DNA of 49,655 bases from Branchiostoma floridae (taxonomy: Eukaryota > Chordata > Leptocardii > Amphioxiformes > Branchiostomatidae): positions 13,348,262 through 13,397,916 of the forward strand of contig NC_049989.1 of NCBI RefSeq assembly GCF_000003815.2, written 5' to 3'. Both the position numbers and the translations under genes were made by a program. The notes beneath the pieces are model-generated. The model worked only from the letters and a program-made list of their open reading frames with translations. It was not told the DNA's origin and did not search any database. Positions 31,349 to 40,860 of the stretch are shown here, piece by piece. Position 1 is the first letter of the stretch. Every line of letters starts with the position of its first letter.

Positions 31349-32201
31349 ATGCAACAGTTGCTTAGTTCCCTTCACACCCGAAGTCCTACACGACTCTAAT
31401 TCATTCTCCAAAGATGTTTTGGTAGATCAGGATGACAAGTAAACAACTGGTAAAAACGTATGTGGCAGCATAGAGACCACAGCATGCACTACAACCTGTC
31501 TTACTAAATGAGTCGATGTTCCCTGTAAACTCCAGAAACTGTTTCTGTCATTTTTCTGTCCTAGAAGATTATTGCTTTCTACGCCGTAAAAGAATTGTAG
31601 GCCAAGCATGAAACTTCTGCTATTTGCAAGCATAGCGCATGTATCAATTTGAGTTAGGAAATGTAAACTGATAGTTATATGGTGTGTTGAATGTTTCAAC
31701 TCGGCACAAAAAGTTTGGAATATCGATTTCGGTTGATCATATTTTCGTTGTTTTTTTCCATCAATTTCAATGTATTATGTATCAATAGAAAGCTTGTGTA
31801 ATTTTCTTTTCAATGGCATCAAATTCATTATCACTGTTAACTCATAGAACGCGCACTAGGCCTGCTTTCGTGAGTGGGTCACCAAAAAAGGTGCCCCAAT
31901 TTCCCCGTTTCTGTTTAACACTGTATCGCTCGGTTGTTATGGCCGCGGGGGAGAGAATAACACCCATTGTCCATCAAACAATGGATAGTGAGTGTCCGTC
32001 AATTTCGGGTTGTTAAATAGTGGCAATACATTACAAAGACAGGCTTTGAAAGGTTTTCTTTAAATGATAAGTGTGCAGCACTCATTTTGAGAGCTGGTCT
32101 GTTTAAATCCTGGTTTAACAGAATGACTGCGAAAGGTTTCAATATCAACACGACTTTCGTACACAATGTTATAACATTACATATATTTTACAATGCACTA
32201 C

Positions 32202-32207
32202 AATAAA
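32202..32207 (+). terminator. Poly(A) signal candidate, gene D
   Basis: AATAAA 854 bases after the gene D stop. No closer consensus hexamer was noticed. Confidence 0.35.
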
Positions 32208-32261
32208 GCCGAGATGGCATTTTTCAAACCCTAGTACGAGTTGTGAGCTATATAGTAGAGC

Positions 32262-32341
32262 TTACAATAGGTGGGGCTAAATCGCAAGGGTCTGGAGCGA
32301 GCTGCCATTCGGCGCCACTCAGGTGACCTCAATACGACAGA
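32262..32341 (-). mobile_element. SINE 3' fragment
   Basis: About 80 bp (gcttacaataggtggggc to gacctcaatacgacag) nearly identical to the 3' end of the longer SINE starting near 32,690, same orientation. Confidence 0.7.
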
Positions 32342-32689
32342 TGTATATAGAACTATGTATCCTTTTAAAAATAATGTGTTTTATTTGCAAAATTATGCCG
32401 TAAGGCTAATAGCATGTTCAGTCTCAAAGACTTAAAGAGTAGAAGTTTTTTATATGATGCACAAAAGTAACAATGATGGATGGTTTCTGTTAAGTTAGAA
32501 TTTTTGTATGACATTGTGTCACACTTCAAGTTGATGTTATCTCTGTGCTTAGCCATATTAAAGATTAAAAAAATGTTATTGTATACTAGTGCTTAGTAGC
32601 TTACAGCGTATACCCCCATGCAGACCCTCTTTTGTTATTGGGTGGGCCGACAACTCACTCTTTGCAGCCAGGGGCTGAATTGCGAGGAG

Positions 32690-33057
32690 CTTACAATAGG
32701 CGGGGCTAAATCACAAGGGTTTGGAGCGAGCTGCCATTCGGCGCCACTCAGGTGACCTCAATACGACAGTAATTGCCCCAGGTGCGGCCAAGGTACTGTA
32801 GGTTTTGAACCGCTCACACCGCACCATCGCACACGTGGCGGGTTCTTTAACGTGCCCGGGGTATGGCTCTCCCCAGACACGGGACCTCCATTTAACGTCC
32901 TATCCGAGGGACGACTCATTTTCACTTGAGTAAAGTGAAGAAAGTTCGTGTAAAGTGCCTTTCCCAAGGGCACAACATCGGCAGCACGGCAGGCGGATTC
33001 GATCCCGCAACCTCTCGGTCACGAGGCGAACACAATACCACTGTGCCACGCGGTCCC
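32690..33057 (-). mobile_element. tRNA-derived SINE
   Basis: On the minus strand the head reads GTGGCACAGTGGTATTGTG (A-box-like, about 33,031-33,049) and GGTTGCGGGATCGAATCC (B-box-like, 32,995-33,012). Then follow a central domain (gtgtctggggagagccata, gcacgttaaagaaccc) and a 3' part. The central domain also survives as remnants after e6 in A, B and C. Such conserved cores are typical of metazoan SINE superfamilies; the exact superfamily was not determined. Confidence 0.7.
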
Positions 33058-33244
33058 ACTTAAGACTGGACAGGGTTTTCCGCATTCCGGACTGGACAGG
33101 TTTTTCCGAAAACCCCACGCATGCAGAATATACAAAATAAGAATTATGTACAGATAATCAAAAGGCTAAAAAGAAGAAAACTATTCAAATATATATGAAA
33201 ACGGTGGTAGTTAAAACCTAACGTAATAGAAGGCAAGTGCTAGT

Positions 33245-33789
33245 TAGGCCACAGCAAGTAAATTTTATGGATGACATCAGCGCGCGCATTAATTTTCGCC
33301 TTATTTCAGAAAAAAACAAGCCTTTTTTTCTTCTGCTGGGATGGTTAACATGACGATAAAGTACCAAAATGAGCAAATATATTGTGTTGTAGCCTAATAA
33401 TTGCACTTGTAGAAGTGACACTTGCGAGGTACCCAGGACTGTAGTTGTAGAAATGAAACTTATTGTATAGTTGTAAAAGTGACACCAATATGGAAGCTAT
33501 GAGTGTGGCTACCAACTTTGTTGGTGATGCCAATCTACCACACCTATGTCACTTTTACCACACCAGTACATGTCTTAAATACAGGAATGAATGCCTTGTT
33601 GGCTCTGATACCATGTTTTGTTCCTTTAATTCTTATTACAACAGTCATCACAACTTTATGGTGCCTATTTTTTAAAATGTAGCCATCTTGTTTGTTTTTT
33701 TCACCCATCTTGTTTTTTTTCGCCCTATCGCACTATTTTTGCAGTCCGCAGAGGATGTCATCCATAAAATCTACTTGCTGTGGCCTTAA
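33245..33789. mobile_element. TIR element, about 545 bp, family T copy 5
   Basis: Ends taggccacagcaagtaaa and ctacttgctgtggcctta are inverted. The interior matches 19,601-20,069 reversed. It contains a 70-codon ORF (33463-33675) similar to the one in copy 4. Confidence 0.7.
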
Positions 33790-34675
33790 TAGATGTGTTC
33801 AAACCTATAACATAGTAGCAGCGTTACTGAGGTTCTATGAAACTGAGAAAAATGATGTAAATGATAAAACCATTATGATTCATTACAATATGAACTTGAA
33901 GTAAACCATATGATAACGGTATTCGTGTGTGGATACACTGAATGTTGTCTTGAAAATCTAGTGGGGAAAATATCATTTCACAGTTTTTAAATCAAAATTT
34001 GAAATATCAGTTAACGTAATAAGAAAATGACTCTGTCGTCTGCTGTGATTCCATTCCATTGATACTGTAGCTAGCCAGACATGTGGAGGTCCCCTGCAAA
34101 GAGTAATCAGAGAGTGGCTTTATGTTCGTGGTTTTCGCGGTGACCACTTCACCGCGAACTTAAAAACATCGCGAACATTCTTTCCATGAGTATGAGACTG
34201 CAGTCTATGGCACTTCCTCGAACACTCAATTTTCCCGCTACGTAGAGTAATCAATTTCTCGTACATGCCTGTCAGCAATTACATATTCGATATATGTTAC
34301 GGTGGGTTACCAAAGTTCACTTCTGTTAAAGTCAGGCGAAAATCACTGCTGATGTCATCAATAAAAGTTAACTAACTGAAATTACAACAATAATTTTACA
34401 GCGTATATACGCATAGGGTCTTTTCCTCAACCATATACGGTAAAGCATATAACGTTTAGTAATCCCTGGGTGGTAAGGTCAGGAGAGAAAGTCACAATTC
34501 TTCAGTGCTCCTTACATTTAGCCTTTTTAGTTTTGGTGGGATGTTTTCCTAGGATTACACTGGTTTTGGACTAAATCTGTCCTAAGATTTTAAAACCAGC
34601 TGGGCAAATCCCCGTCAGGTCAAATAGATCGGCAGAAAAATACGACCCGAAACCAAACCTACCCACTTTTAGCTT

Positions 34676-34681
34676 TATAAA
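34676..34681 (+). promoter_or_regulatory. TATA box candidate, gene E
   Basis: TATAAA in ctttataaatcc, about 300 bases before the CARD start codon. A start near 34,705 would leave a 270-base leader containing the uORF at 34827. Confidence 0.4.
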
Positions 34682-34826
34682 TCCATCCGCACTGACCGCT
34701 TCACTCAAGACAAGTGTCTCTCTACACCCGAATAATCGACGAACAACCAAATCATCGGATACAATCTATTCGCTGTCCAATCCACCTTGGAACTGCCAAA
34801 TTGGCGCCATTGTTAAATTTGCAAAG

Positions 34827-34913
34827 ATGAATGTCTCTATCTTGTATGTTTGTTCTTTTCTTTTGCTGGGGACTAATTTGGACAGTGACGTCATCGAAAG
34901 TTGTAACATGTGA
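34827..34913 (+). promoter_or_regulatory. Upstream ORF in gene E leader
   Basis: 28 codons, starting MNVSILYVCSFLLLG, ending 62 bases before the main ATG in another frame. The hydrophobic start looks like a signal peptide, but no donor joins it in frame to the CARD exon. It could dampen translation or belong to an alternative first exon. Confidence 0.35.
34886..34893 (+). promoter_or_regulatory. CRE-like TGACGTCA upstream of gene E
   Basis: Perfect 8-bp palindrome 83 bases before the gene E ATG. If transcription starts at the TATA box it would be transcribed leader. Confidence 0.3.
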
Positions 34914-34975
34914 CCTTAATACCCGGAAAGACAGTTACTTACCACTTTGTAAACCGTCCGGTGTCGGTAGCCGCT

Positions 34976-35162
34976 ATGGATCCGCTACACCGACAAGCTA
35001 TCCTGGACTGCTCTGACGACATTGCCCGTGATATGAACCCAAGCTTGGTCCTGCGGTACAGCACGGTCCACTGGAGGGACGGCGACCCGGGGTTCATCCG
35101 GGCCAAGGCGAGAACAGAGGGGCCACACTGCGGCGCCAGGGCGCTCCTGGACAAACTGTTGG
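34976..35162 (+). CDS. Gene E exon 1: CARD, first part
   Basis: 62 codons plus one base. The ATG has G at -3 and +4 and is the first in frame after a stop. The peptide begins MDPLHRQAILDCSDDIARDM and ends CGARALLDKLL, which follows the CARD pattern (helix 1 with Ile/Leu spacing, later 'T..ALLD.L'). It was assigned by pattern, not by search. Donor gtacgt, phase 1. Confidence 0.75.
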
Positions 35163-35416
35163 GTACGTTTAGGCTACAGAAACTTTTGAACAATTTTCAA
35201 GCTACATTAAAAATCAACTGTAATCTGAAACTCTTATCAGACGTTCGTAACCGGTAAATTCTGCCGTACCTGTTAAAAATCTACGGTACTCGGTAATTTC
35301 CACCGTACCCGTTTAAAATCTATATATACCGACCTTCGTACGACGAAAATTAATGGGTACGGCGAGAAAAAAGTTGGGGAGCTTCATGGTGAAAATTGCA
35401 ACTTTAAATGTTACAG

Positions 35417-35572
35417 ATTTACCGTATGACGGCTTTGACGACTTTGTTAAAAACTTGAGGGAAGTTCCATATCATCACCTTGTCAGTCAACTACTAGAGA
35501 GTCGGACACGTCTTCACACAGCTGTGAGGAGAGGAGAGATAAGGAAGAAAGATCTTGGACGGCGCCCGCAAG
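35417..35572 (+). CDS. Gene E exon 2: CARD last helices and basic linker
   Basis: Acceptor aaatgttacag, 156 nt, phase 1 to 1. The peptide GFDDFVKNLREVPYHHLVSQ is a typical end of CARD (aF..F...L.....h.L...L). A basic tail (RRGEIRKKDLGRRPQ) follows. Donor gtggtt is weak. Exon 1 alone would lack the last CARD helices. Confidence 0.75.
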
Positions 35573-36110
35573 GTGGTTGACGTTTTTTCGCCTGTTTGCA
35601 GCACATTTGCTAATCATTTGCTGTTAATATAAATTCTAAGACCGTTGATTATGGCATGTCTCCTTATGTCCCCTCAATACCACATAAGTTTTAAACTATT
35701 TGCTCCCTTCATACACTTGTTCGTTTGTTTCTGCTTGGTATCAAAGACCGATGACTGTGGGTAGGGGCAAGATGAGTTACCCCAATTCTTCTGTTTGCTG
35801 CCAGTAAATATTTGAAAGCTGACGACCTCTTCTGTACTTTGTAGCCGGACTTTGTAGCACGATGTCGCATGACTCTTTCATATGTGACGTTTGCTATCCA
35901 AACAGATCAAAGATCTGGTAACCCTGCCGAAGGCTGGACTCGGCTGATGACGAAACCTAGTTTCTTTACCTTCTCTATAGTAAGATGTGTTTGTAAGGCG
36001 ACGATTAAACCATTAGGTGGAATGGCCTTTACATTCAATAATGTCATGACCTTCATGAATGATTTTGAATAAACTTTATGGACGGTTATTACACTAAATG
36101 TGTTTTGCAG

Positions 36111-36224
36111 ATGTCACAAAGTGGTCCATGAAACGACTAGGTGCCGTTAGTATGCTCCTCATGATCGTAACGTTGGTGATCTGTACCTGGATGGTCACTG
36201 TTTACTACACTGGCGGAATGAATG
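36111..36224 (+). CDS. Gene E exon 3: single transmembrane helix
   Basis: Acceptor tgttttgcag, donor gtgagt, 114 nt, phase 1 to 1. After WSMKR comes a 24-residue hydrophobic run (LGAVSMLLMIVTLVIC then TWMVTVYY). Positive residues before it favour an N-terminus in the cytosol. As 114 is a multiple of 3 and both phases match, skipping leaves the frame intact (exon 2 to 4 gives GAC, exon 2 to 3 gives GAT). Confidence 0.75.
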
Positions 36225-36419
36225 GTGAGTGTCCCAACGTTGAAGACTATTTAGCCACATATCATTAAGGCCCTCTCATCACCAGAACGCGATTTCTGAG
36301 CGACTGTACATAGACCAAATTTCGATTGGTTTGACCTTTGACCTAATAATTAAAATTTGATGTAAAGTATGATAAAAACACAACACAACGCCCAATTAAA
36401 TCCCCGACAAATCGTCCTT

Positions 36420-36600
36420 TACGAGGGGCGTGCAATAAGTAATGGTCCTGACCCACTTCCAGTTGTCTGATCTAAATGAAATTTTGTATGTGTAATAATT
36501 CATGTGAGCAAGTAGAATATCAGTGTTCGGACAAGTGTGTTGGTGGGTGCACTATCGCCCAGTGTTTGGTTAAGGTAACGATGTATTTGGTGACAGGATT
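36420..36600 (+). mobile_element. Possible mariner-type end in gene E intron 3
   Basis: cgaggggcgtgcaataagta followed by acccacttccag resembles the terminus of some mariner transposons ('ttcaataagta' ends next to TA). No transposase and no opposite terminus found. Confidence 0.3.
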
Positions 36601-36646
36601 GCATTCCTTTCATCACACCAGTAATAAAGATATGAATCTGTTGCAG

Positions 36647-36832
36647 ACTCATCCTTGGTGGTCATCTTTCCAACGAATATGAAGAATTGCGTGGGACGGG
36701 AAGACTTCTTCGGCAAGATCGATGTGTGTCTTGAACAGAACCGGACCTGCCTCATCAGAGGGCTGGGCGGAGTCGGGAAGACATCATTGGCTATTGAGTA
36801 CGGGCACAGGTGTGCGGGGAGGTACCCTGGTG
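36647..36832 (+). CDS. Gene E exon 4: start of NB-ARC with Walker A (cut by gap)
   Basis: Acceptor ctgttgcag, enters in phase 1. The segment NCVGREDFFGKIDVCL is the usual 'vGRe..l..i...L' entry of NB-ARC domains. The P-loop GLGGVGKT is at 36760-36783, followed by SLAIEYGHRCAGRYPG. The gap then removes about the next 50 residues expected before Walker B. Confidence 0.85.
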
Positions 36833-36945
36833 NNNNNNNNNNNNNNNNNNNNNNNNNNNNNNNNNNNNNNNNNNNNNNNNNNNNNNNNNNNNNNNNNNNN
36901 NNNNNNNNNNNNNNNNNNNNNNNNNNNNNNNNNNNNNNNNNNNNN
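36833..36945. other. Assembly gap (113 N) inside the NB-ARC domain
   Basis: Not a round number, so its size may have been estimated. It should contain the rest of exon 4 and most of a short intron, because an in-frame TAA (36964-36966) lies just before the next exon. Confidence 0.9.
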
Positions 36946-36969
36946 AGCTGTAAGTCTGTAACTTAACAG

Positions 36970-39900
36970 TTTAGAAAGTACCTGACAAAGTCACGATATT
37001 GGTTGCTAGTAGTGGATGGGGCAGTCAGGGAAACCATGAAAGAGTTGGAGTCCCTACTTCCCCACAGCATCACAGAGACAATGCATATTCTTCTTACCTC
37101 TCAGGAAAACCTAAGGCTTGATAAGGAGCGTATTTCAGTGGTCAGTCTCCCTCCGTTCAGCGATACTGAGGCCCAGGCATTGTTTAACAAAACAGTCAGA
37201 TCTAGCGGTAAAGATGACCGTAGATGGGTGGAGAGTCTCAGCAGATCTCTCGGCCATCACCCTTTGGCTCTACAGCTGGCGTATGCATACATTGAGACAA
37301 CTGGCTGCTCTATAAAAGAGTATCATGAAAAATACACCAGAGCTAACGCCGCTAAGAAGGTAGACTTGCTGGATAAAATGGATATCGAACAGATTGCAAA
37401 CAGGAATATTCGCCAAACATTGGATTACACTCTGCGCCAGCTGTCTCCAATGGCCGCTGCACTTTTGAACATCACATCATTTATGGGGCCAGACTGTATC
37501 CCTTGTCCTAAACTTTACAGCAAAAACTTTACAAAGCTTTTGTCTATCCCAACGCGATTAGACAAATTAGATATGATAGAAATGGTCGCAAACCTAGAGA
37601 GATTTTCCCTGGCTTCGCGATGCCATGCCTTTCAACCTTGTGCTTTTAGTGTGCACAGGATAGTACAGGAAGTTGTTGTAGCAGAAATGAACGAAACCTT
37701 GAGACTGGCACATTTGGACAACGCATTCCAATATTCGACAATATTACTTAGCAATGACACCTCCAGGGTGCAGGCAGAAATCCTTATCAATCATCTCCAT
37801 TATCTCGCCTTAAATGTCGACAAGTACCAAACAAAGCTCTCCGTCAATGCTACATACAATTTCATGATAAAATCCGCCGAGATTTTTTGTCGATGGGGTG
37901 AATGTGATGATGCGTACCTTTTCCTTCATGGCCAGGGGCTCCTACTTCGCAGACAACATTCTACTCATGATCTGTCCTGTCACATTCTGGATTATGTAAA
38001 CTCTCTTAGGAGCACTCTACAGTCTTGTCCGTCTAACAGCAAAGTAACAGTTAGTTTACTGGTAAACATAGCGGATAGCCTGTTCAGGGTAATATATGAT
38101 CAACATAACATCGTTTTGACATCGACCTGTGAAATCAACCAGGTCATGACGTCACTAAAAGACATGTCTTTCTTCCTTTATGAGAGACTTTTTCTAAGTG
38201 GCAAACTTAACGAAGTTGATTACTCCAGGCTTCTTACGTCATTTGTCTGGCTTGTACCATCATATATTGATGAAGTGCCGCTTGACATGGTACAAAACAT
38301 GCTTTTAAGCCCAAACCCAAACCCGATTGCAAAGCCAGAAGACATTTGGATGGCGTTGTCAACGTTGACAATTGGGGCAGTAACACTCATTCAGAAAGAA
38401 AACCAACTTAAGCATAATATCTTGATGAAGGATCTAATCATGGTTATAAAGCAGTGTGATGATAATGTGAGCTGTGATTATGACACATTGATAAAAGACA
38501 TACAATCAGGTCGATGGCGTTTTGCAATTGCGCCCTTGCTGCAACCTTACAGAAGTGCCATACAGAAAGCTATAAAGATTGTCACTATTGTTCTACAGAT
38601 GTACTACCGCTACATGGACACCTCTACGTGTATTAACAGATACTTTGAAGCGATGCTAGGACTGCCAAGGGAGAGTAAAGAGTTTGATATCCTAGAATTT
38701 GCTCGTGAAGATTGGCACGATTTGTTAGGGGACCCAGGAGTGCTGAAGAGTGTCTTGTCTCTAACTAGCACACAGAACTCCAAGTTCAGAATTGATGCCA
38801 AGTTTAGAAAATCAGACATACTTATCAACTCACAACAAGATTTCAATCTGCCATTATCATACCTATTGTTCCATAATGAGGCAAGCCTGAAGTATCTAAC
38901 AACAATTATGGCACGTCAGCTTGACAAACTTACTGGTCAGACCGCAGGGCAGAGGTCAAAACACGGGCAATCTTCGACACTACCCACAGATTATTCTGCT
39001 TATCTATCAGAGCCTTTAGCTTTAATAAAAAACAACTATAAAGGGTGCACGTGGAAGGGGCTTCGCGATATGTTACATGTAATGGAGAGAACAGTTGATG
39101 CCTGTCATCTGGCACGGTCAACTATTGCAGAAATCAACCACCGAATACAATCTTCAAAAGAGAAACTTAAGATCTTAAAGTCCACGAGTTTTGAAGGCAA
39201 AAAACTTTTAGGTTGGCTAAAAACTTCAAACCCTCCTAGCATTGCTAAACTCGAAAAGACGATGGAGGCATTTGTAAATCTTGTTAAGGAGGTACTGCAT
39301 ACGCATCCGGAATACGACAAATCTGTGATTGATGATCTAAAGACAATGCTAAATGAATGTTTCCTTAGTCACAACAGACACCTCGTGTTGCCGATATGTA
39401 GGAGGCTCATGGAAGAAAGGTGTGAAAAGACCGACGAGCTAGCACACAATTTTAGTATGGCACTTGTAAAAGATAAGAAGTTAAAACATGAAATGTTTGG
39501 AAAAAACAAAAACTTTACCATACGTCAATTAAGCACTCTAGCTAAGATGTCGCCGTGGCCGGACAAAGTCGGTAACCCCTTTGTTGATAAATCAAACTTT
39601 TCACTTAGAAGTCCTTCTTTCAAATATATCTTTGATGCTAGGAGTCATTTCCCGAAGATTCTTTGGATGTGGAACAGGCTACAGGAACTGTTGGAATATG
39701 TGAACTGTTCACTTACTCCTACGGGACTCAATATGAGATGCCTTGAAAACTTTATTAACAGTTTGGACATATTTTTGGGCAAGGTTTTTGGCAACTGCAA
39801 GAAATCAAAAGAGGAAGTCAAAAGTTTCTTTGAGGTACCTCTTTCTGACGAAGGAAAAAATTTCCACTTTGATCAGAAAGACGATAGAGTTACCGGAGTG

Positions 39901-40011
39901 ACCCACAAGGAACAGAAACGGAGTCTGGCCTACACCAAATCCAGTGGCCTGTGTCACCATGTACATGTACAGGACATTAGAACAAGTAAGAAGAAAAAAG
40001 CAAAACCATAA
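36970..40011 (+). CDS. Gene E last exon: Walker B to C-terminus
   Basis: Acceptor acttaacag at 36969. The frame is open from there (FRKYLTKSRYWLLVVDGA) to TAA at 40009-40011, 1,013 codons. LLVVDG is Walker B. VSLPPFSDTEAQALF then HHPLALQLAYAY (from 37255) fit the ARC region with its GLPL-like motif. A winged-helix-like stretch follows (LRQLSPMAAALLNITSFMG). VHRIVQEVV (37651-37677) sits where the MHD motif is expected. About 770 residues after it are helical and partly coiled coil (e.g. RIQSSKEKLKILKSTSF) and match no repeat type I know. The start at 36970 is tentative because of the gap. Confidence 0.82.
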   Translation, partial: FRKYLTKSRYWLLVVDGAVRETMKELESLLPHSITETMHILLTSQENLRLDKERISVVSLPPFSDTEAQALFNKTVRSSGKDDRRWVESLSRSLGHHPLALQLAYAYIETTGCSIKEYHEKYTRANAAKKVDLLDKMDIEQIANRNIRQTLDYTLRQLSPMAAALLNITSFMGPDCIPCPKLYSKNFTKLLSIPTRLDKLDMIEMVANLERFSLASRCHAFQPCAFSVHRIVQEVVVAEMNETLRLAHLDNAFQYSTILLSNDTSRVQAEILINHLHYLALNVDKYQTKLSVNATYNFMIKSAEIFCRWGECDDAYLFLHGQGLLLRRQHSTHDLSCHILDYVNSLRSTLQSCPSNSKVTVSLLVNIADSLFRVIYDQHNIVLTSTCEINQVMTSLKDMSFFLYERLFLSGKLNEVDYSRLLTSFVWLVPSYIDEVPLDMVQNMLLSPNPNPIAKPEDIWMALSTLTIGAVTLIQKENQLKHNILMKDLIMVIKQCDDNVSCDYDTLIKDIQSGRWRFAIAPLLQPYRSAIQKAIKIVTIVLQMYYRYMDTSTCINRYFEAMLGLPRESKEFDILEFAREDWHDLLGDPGVLKSVLSLTSTQNSKFRIDAKFRKSDILINSQQDFNLPLSYLLFHNEASLKYLTTIMARQLDKLTGQTAGQRSKHGQSSTLPTDYSAYLSEPLALIKNNYKGCTWKGLRDMLHVMERTVDACHLARSTIAEINHRIQSSKEKLKILKSTSFEGKKLLGWLKTSNPPSIAKLEKTMEAFVNLVKEVLHTHPEYDKSVIDDLKTMLNECFLSHNRHLVLPICRRLMEERCEKTDELAHNFSMALVKDKKLKHEMFGKNKNFTIRQLSTLAKMSPWPDKVGNPFVDKSNFSLRSPSFKYIFDARSHFPKILWMWNRLQELLEYVNCSLTPTGLNMRCLENFINSLDIFLGKVFGNCKKSKEEVKSFFEVPLSDEGKNFHFDQKDDRVTGVTHKEQKRSLAYTKSSGLCHHVHVQDIRTSKKKKAKP

Positions 40012-40131
40012 CTGTGACGTCAGTGCAAATGTCTGCTGAGACTGAACGGTGGATCATGTATGAATATGTAATCTCAGATTTTGTGTCAAGTTTGTAGTTT
40101 CAAATGACATATATAAATTTGGATTTACAAG

Positions 40132-40137
40132 AATAAA
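40132..40137 (+). terminator. Poly(A) signal, gene E
   Basis: AATAAA 121 bases after the stop, in an AT-rich 3' UTR. Confidence 0.65.
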
Positions 40138-40317
40138 GACACTCTAGATTCTGCATTGTGCCTTGAATATTTCTTTTACCGTTATAACTATTCGCCAGAA
40201 ACAGAATACAGGCAATAATGGCTAGCATAAGTCAAGTATTCATGACGTCATCCAATTCGATACATACGTACAGGTGATTGATAGCTCGTATTATTTCCCC
40301 ATAGGTTTATCATAAGC

Positions 40318-40598
40318 CTATGTTTTGAGAAGATACTTCTTCAAAACAATCTGTTGACACGAAACTGTTGTTTTTGGTCCCATCACTGTCATTACAATGC
40401 TGATGGTAATGACCGATCCTGATAGTGCTAGACTGATAACATTTTTTTCATGGAGGTAACTAAATGATGCTTTGGTTACAGTAGCACGGTGTCCGTAGGG
40501 TGTGTTGCCCCGGCCAGGCTCTGAAGCCACAAACTTGTCCAAGTGGACTGCCGGATACCACATCCCGTAAAGTTCCTTGCGGAACCCTTTATCGAATT
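40318..40598 (-). CDS. Possible terminal exon of an unknown minus-strand gene
   Basis: On the minus strand, a pyrimidine-rich acceptor (ttgttcttcggtcag) precedes a 93-codon open stretch ending in TAG at 40318. It reads FDKGFRKELYGMWYPAVHLD ... HRATVTKASFSYLHEKN, then a hydrophobic helix (VISLALSGSVITISIVMTVM) and a short basic tail. It would be tail-to-tail with gene E. No upstream exon was found and no family recognised. The (ACAAC)n run at 40,612-40,634 is its putative polypyrimidine tract. Confidence 0.35.
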
Positions 40599-40701
40599 CT
40601 GACCGAAGAACAACACAACACAACACAACACAACCAGCAGCTAGGCATGGCTTCAGTTCCGTGGTGTTGTGCATGTTGCCATCCTGTCTGAGCGCAGCGA
40701 T

Positions 40702-40860
40702 GCTGACTATGAGCGACGTTACGGCCAGTGATCGGGCGATCCAGGAACATCTGTTCCCGCCTGGTTCAACAGGCAGCAGAGCTCACGGCGAGGAGTCAGG
40801 ATGGCCGCCACCGCAACACCGTCAATTCCGTCCGGCTGACTATTGGCACACTCCTACGGT
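40702..40860 (+). CDS. Possible first coding exon, plus strand
   Basis: GC-rich for this region. ATG at 40702 (or 40711), 53 codons, donor ACG|gtacgt. It reads MSDVTASDRAIQEHLFPPG and further Pro/His/Gln-rich sequence. The opposite strand of the same stretch is also partly open, so strand is uncertain. No continuation found before gene C. Confidence 0.28.

Larger units (their letters stand above)
31349..34670. other. D-E intergenic region
   Basis: No exon recognised. It contains a candidate D poly(A) signal (32,202), SINE pieces, TIR element copy 5, and a perfect 10-bp-arm hairpin at 34134-34158 (TTCGCGGTGA ccact TCACCGCGAA), a type of short palindrome that is often element-derived. Confidence 0.5.
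34976..40011 (+). other. Gene E: CARD - transmembrane - NB-ARC (STAND) protein
   Basis: Exons: 34976-35162 (CARD first part), 35417-35572 (CARD second part and basic linker), 36111-36224 (transmembrane helix), 36647 to the gap (P-loop), 36970-40011 (rest of NB-ARC, winged helix and about 750 further residues). All resolved junctions are phase 1, so the domains are on exchangeable exons. The family logic is that of Apaf-1/NLR-like sensors: a death-fold adaptor domain plus an ATP switch. No TPR, WD40 or LRR sensor is recognisable; the C-terminus is unassigned. The single membrane helix between two normally cytosolic domains is unusual. Confidence 0.78.

Noticed and set aside
33463-33675. 70-codon ORF as an independent gene
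   Set aside because: Inside a TIR element, with a second copy in the opposite orientation at 19,711. Kept only as a low-interest observation.
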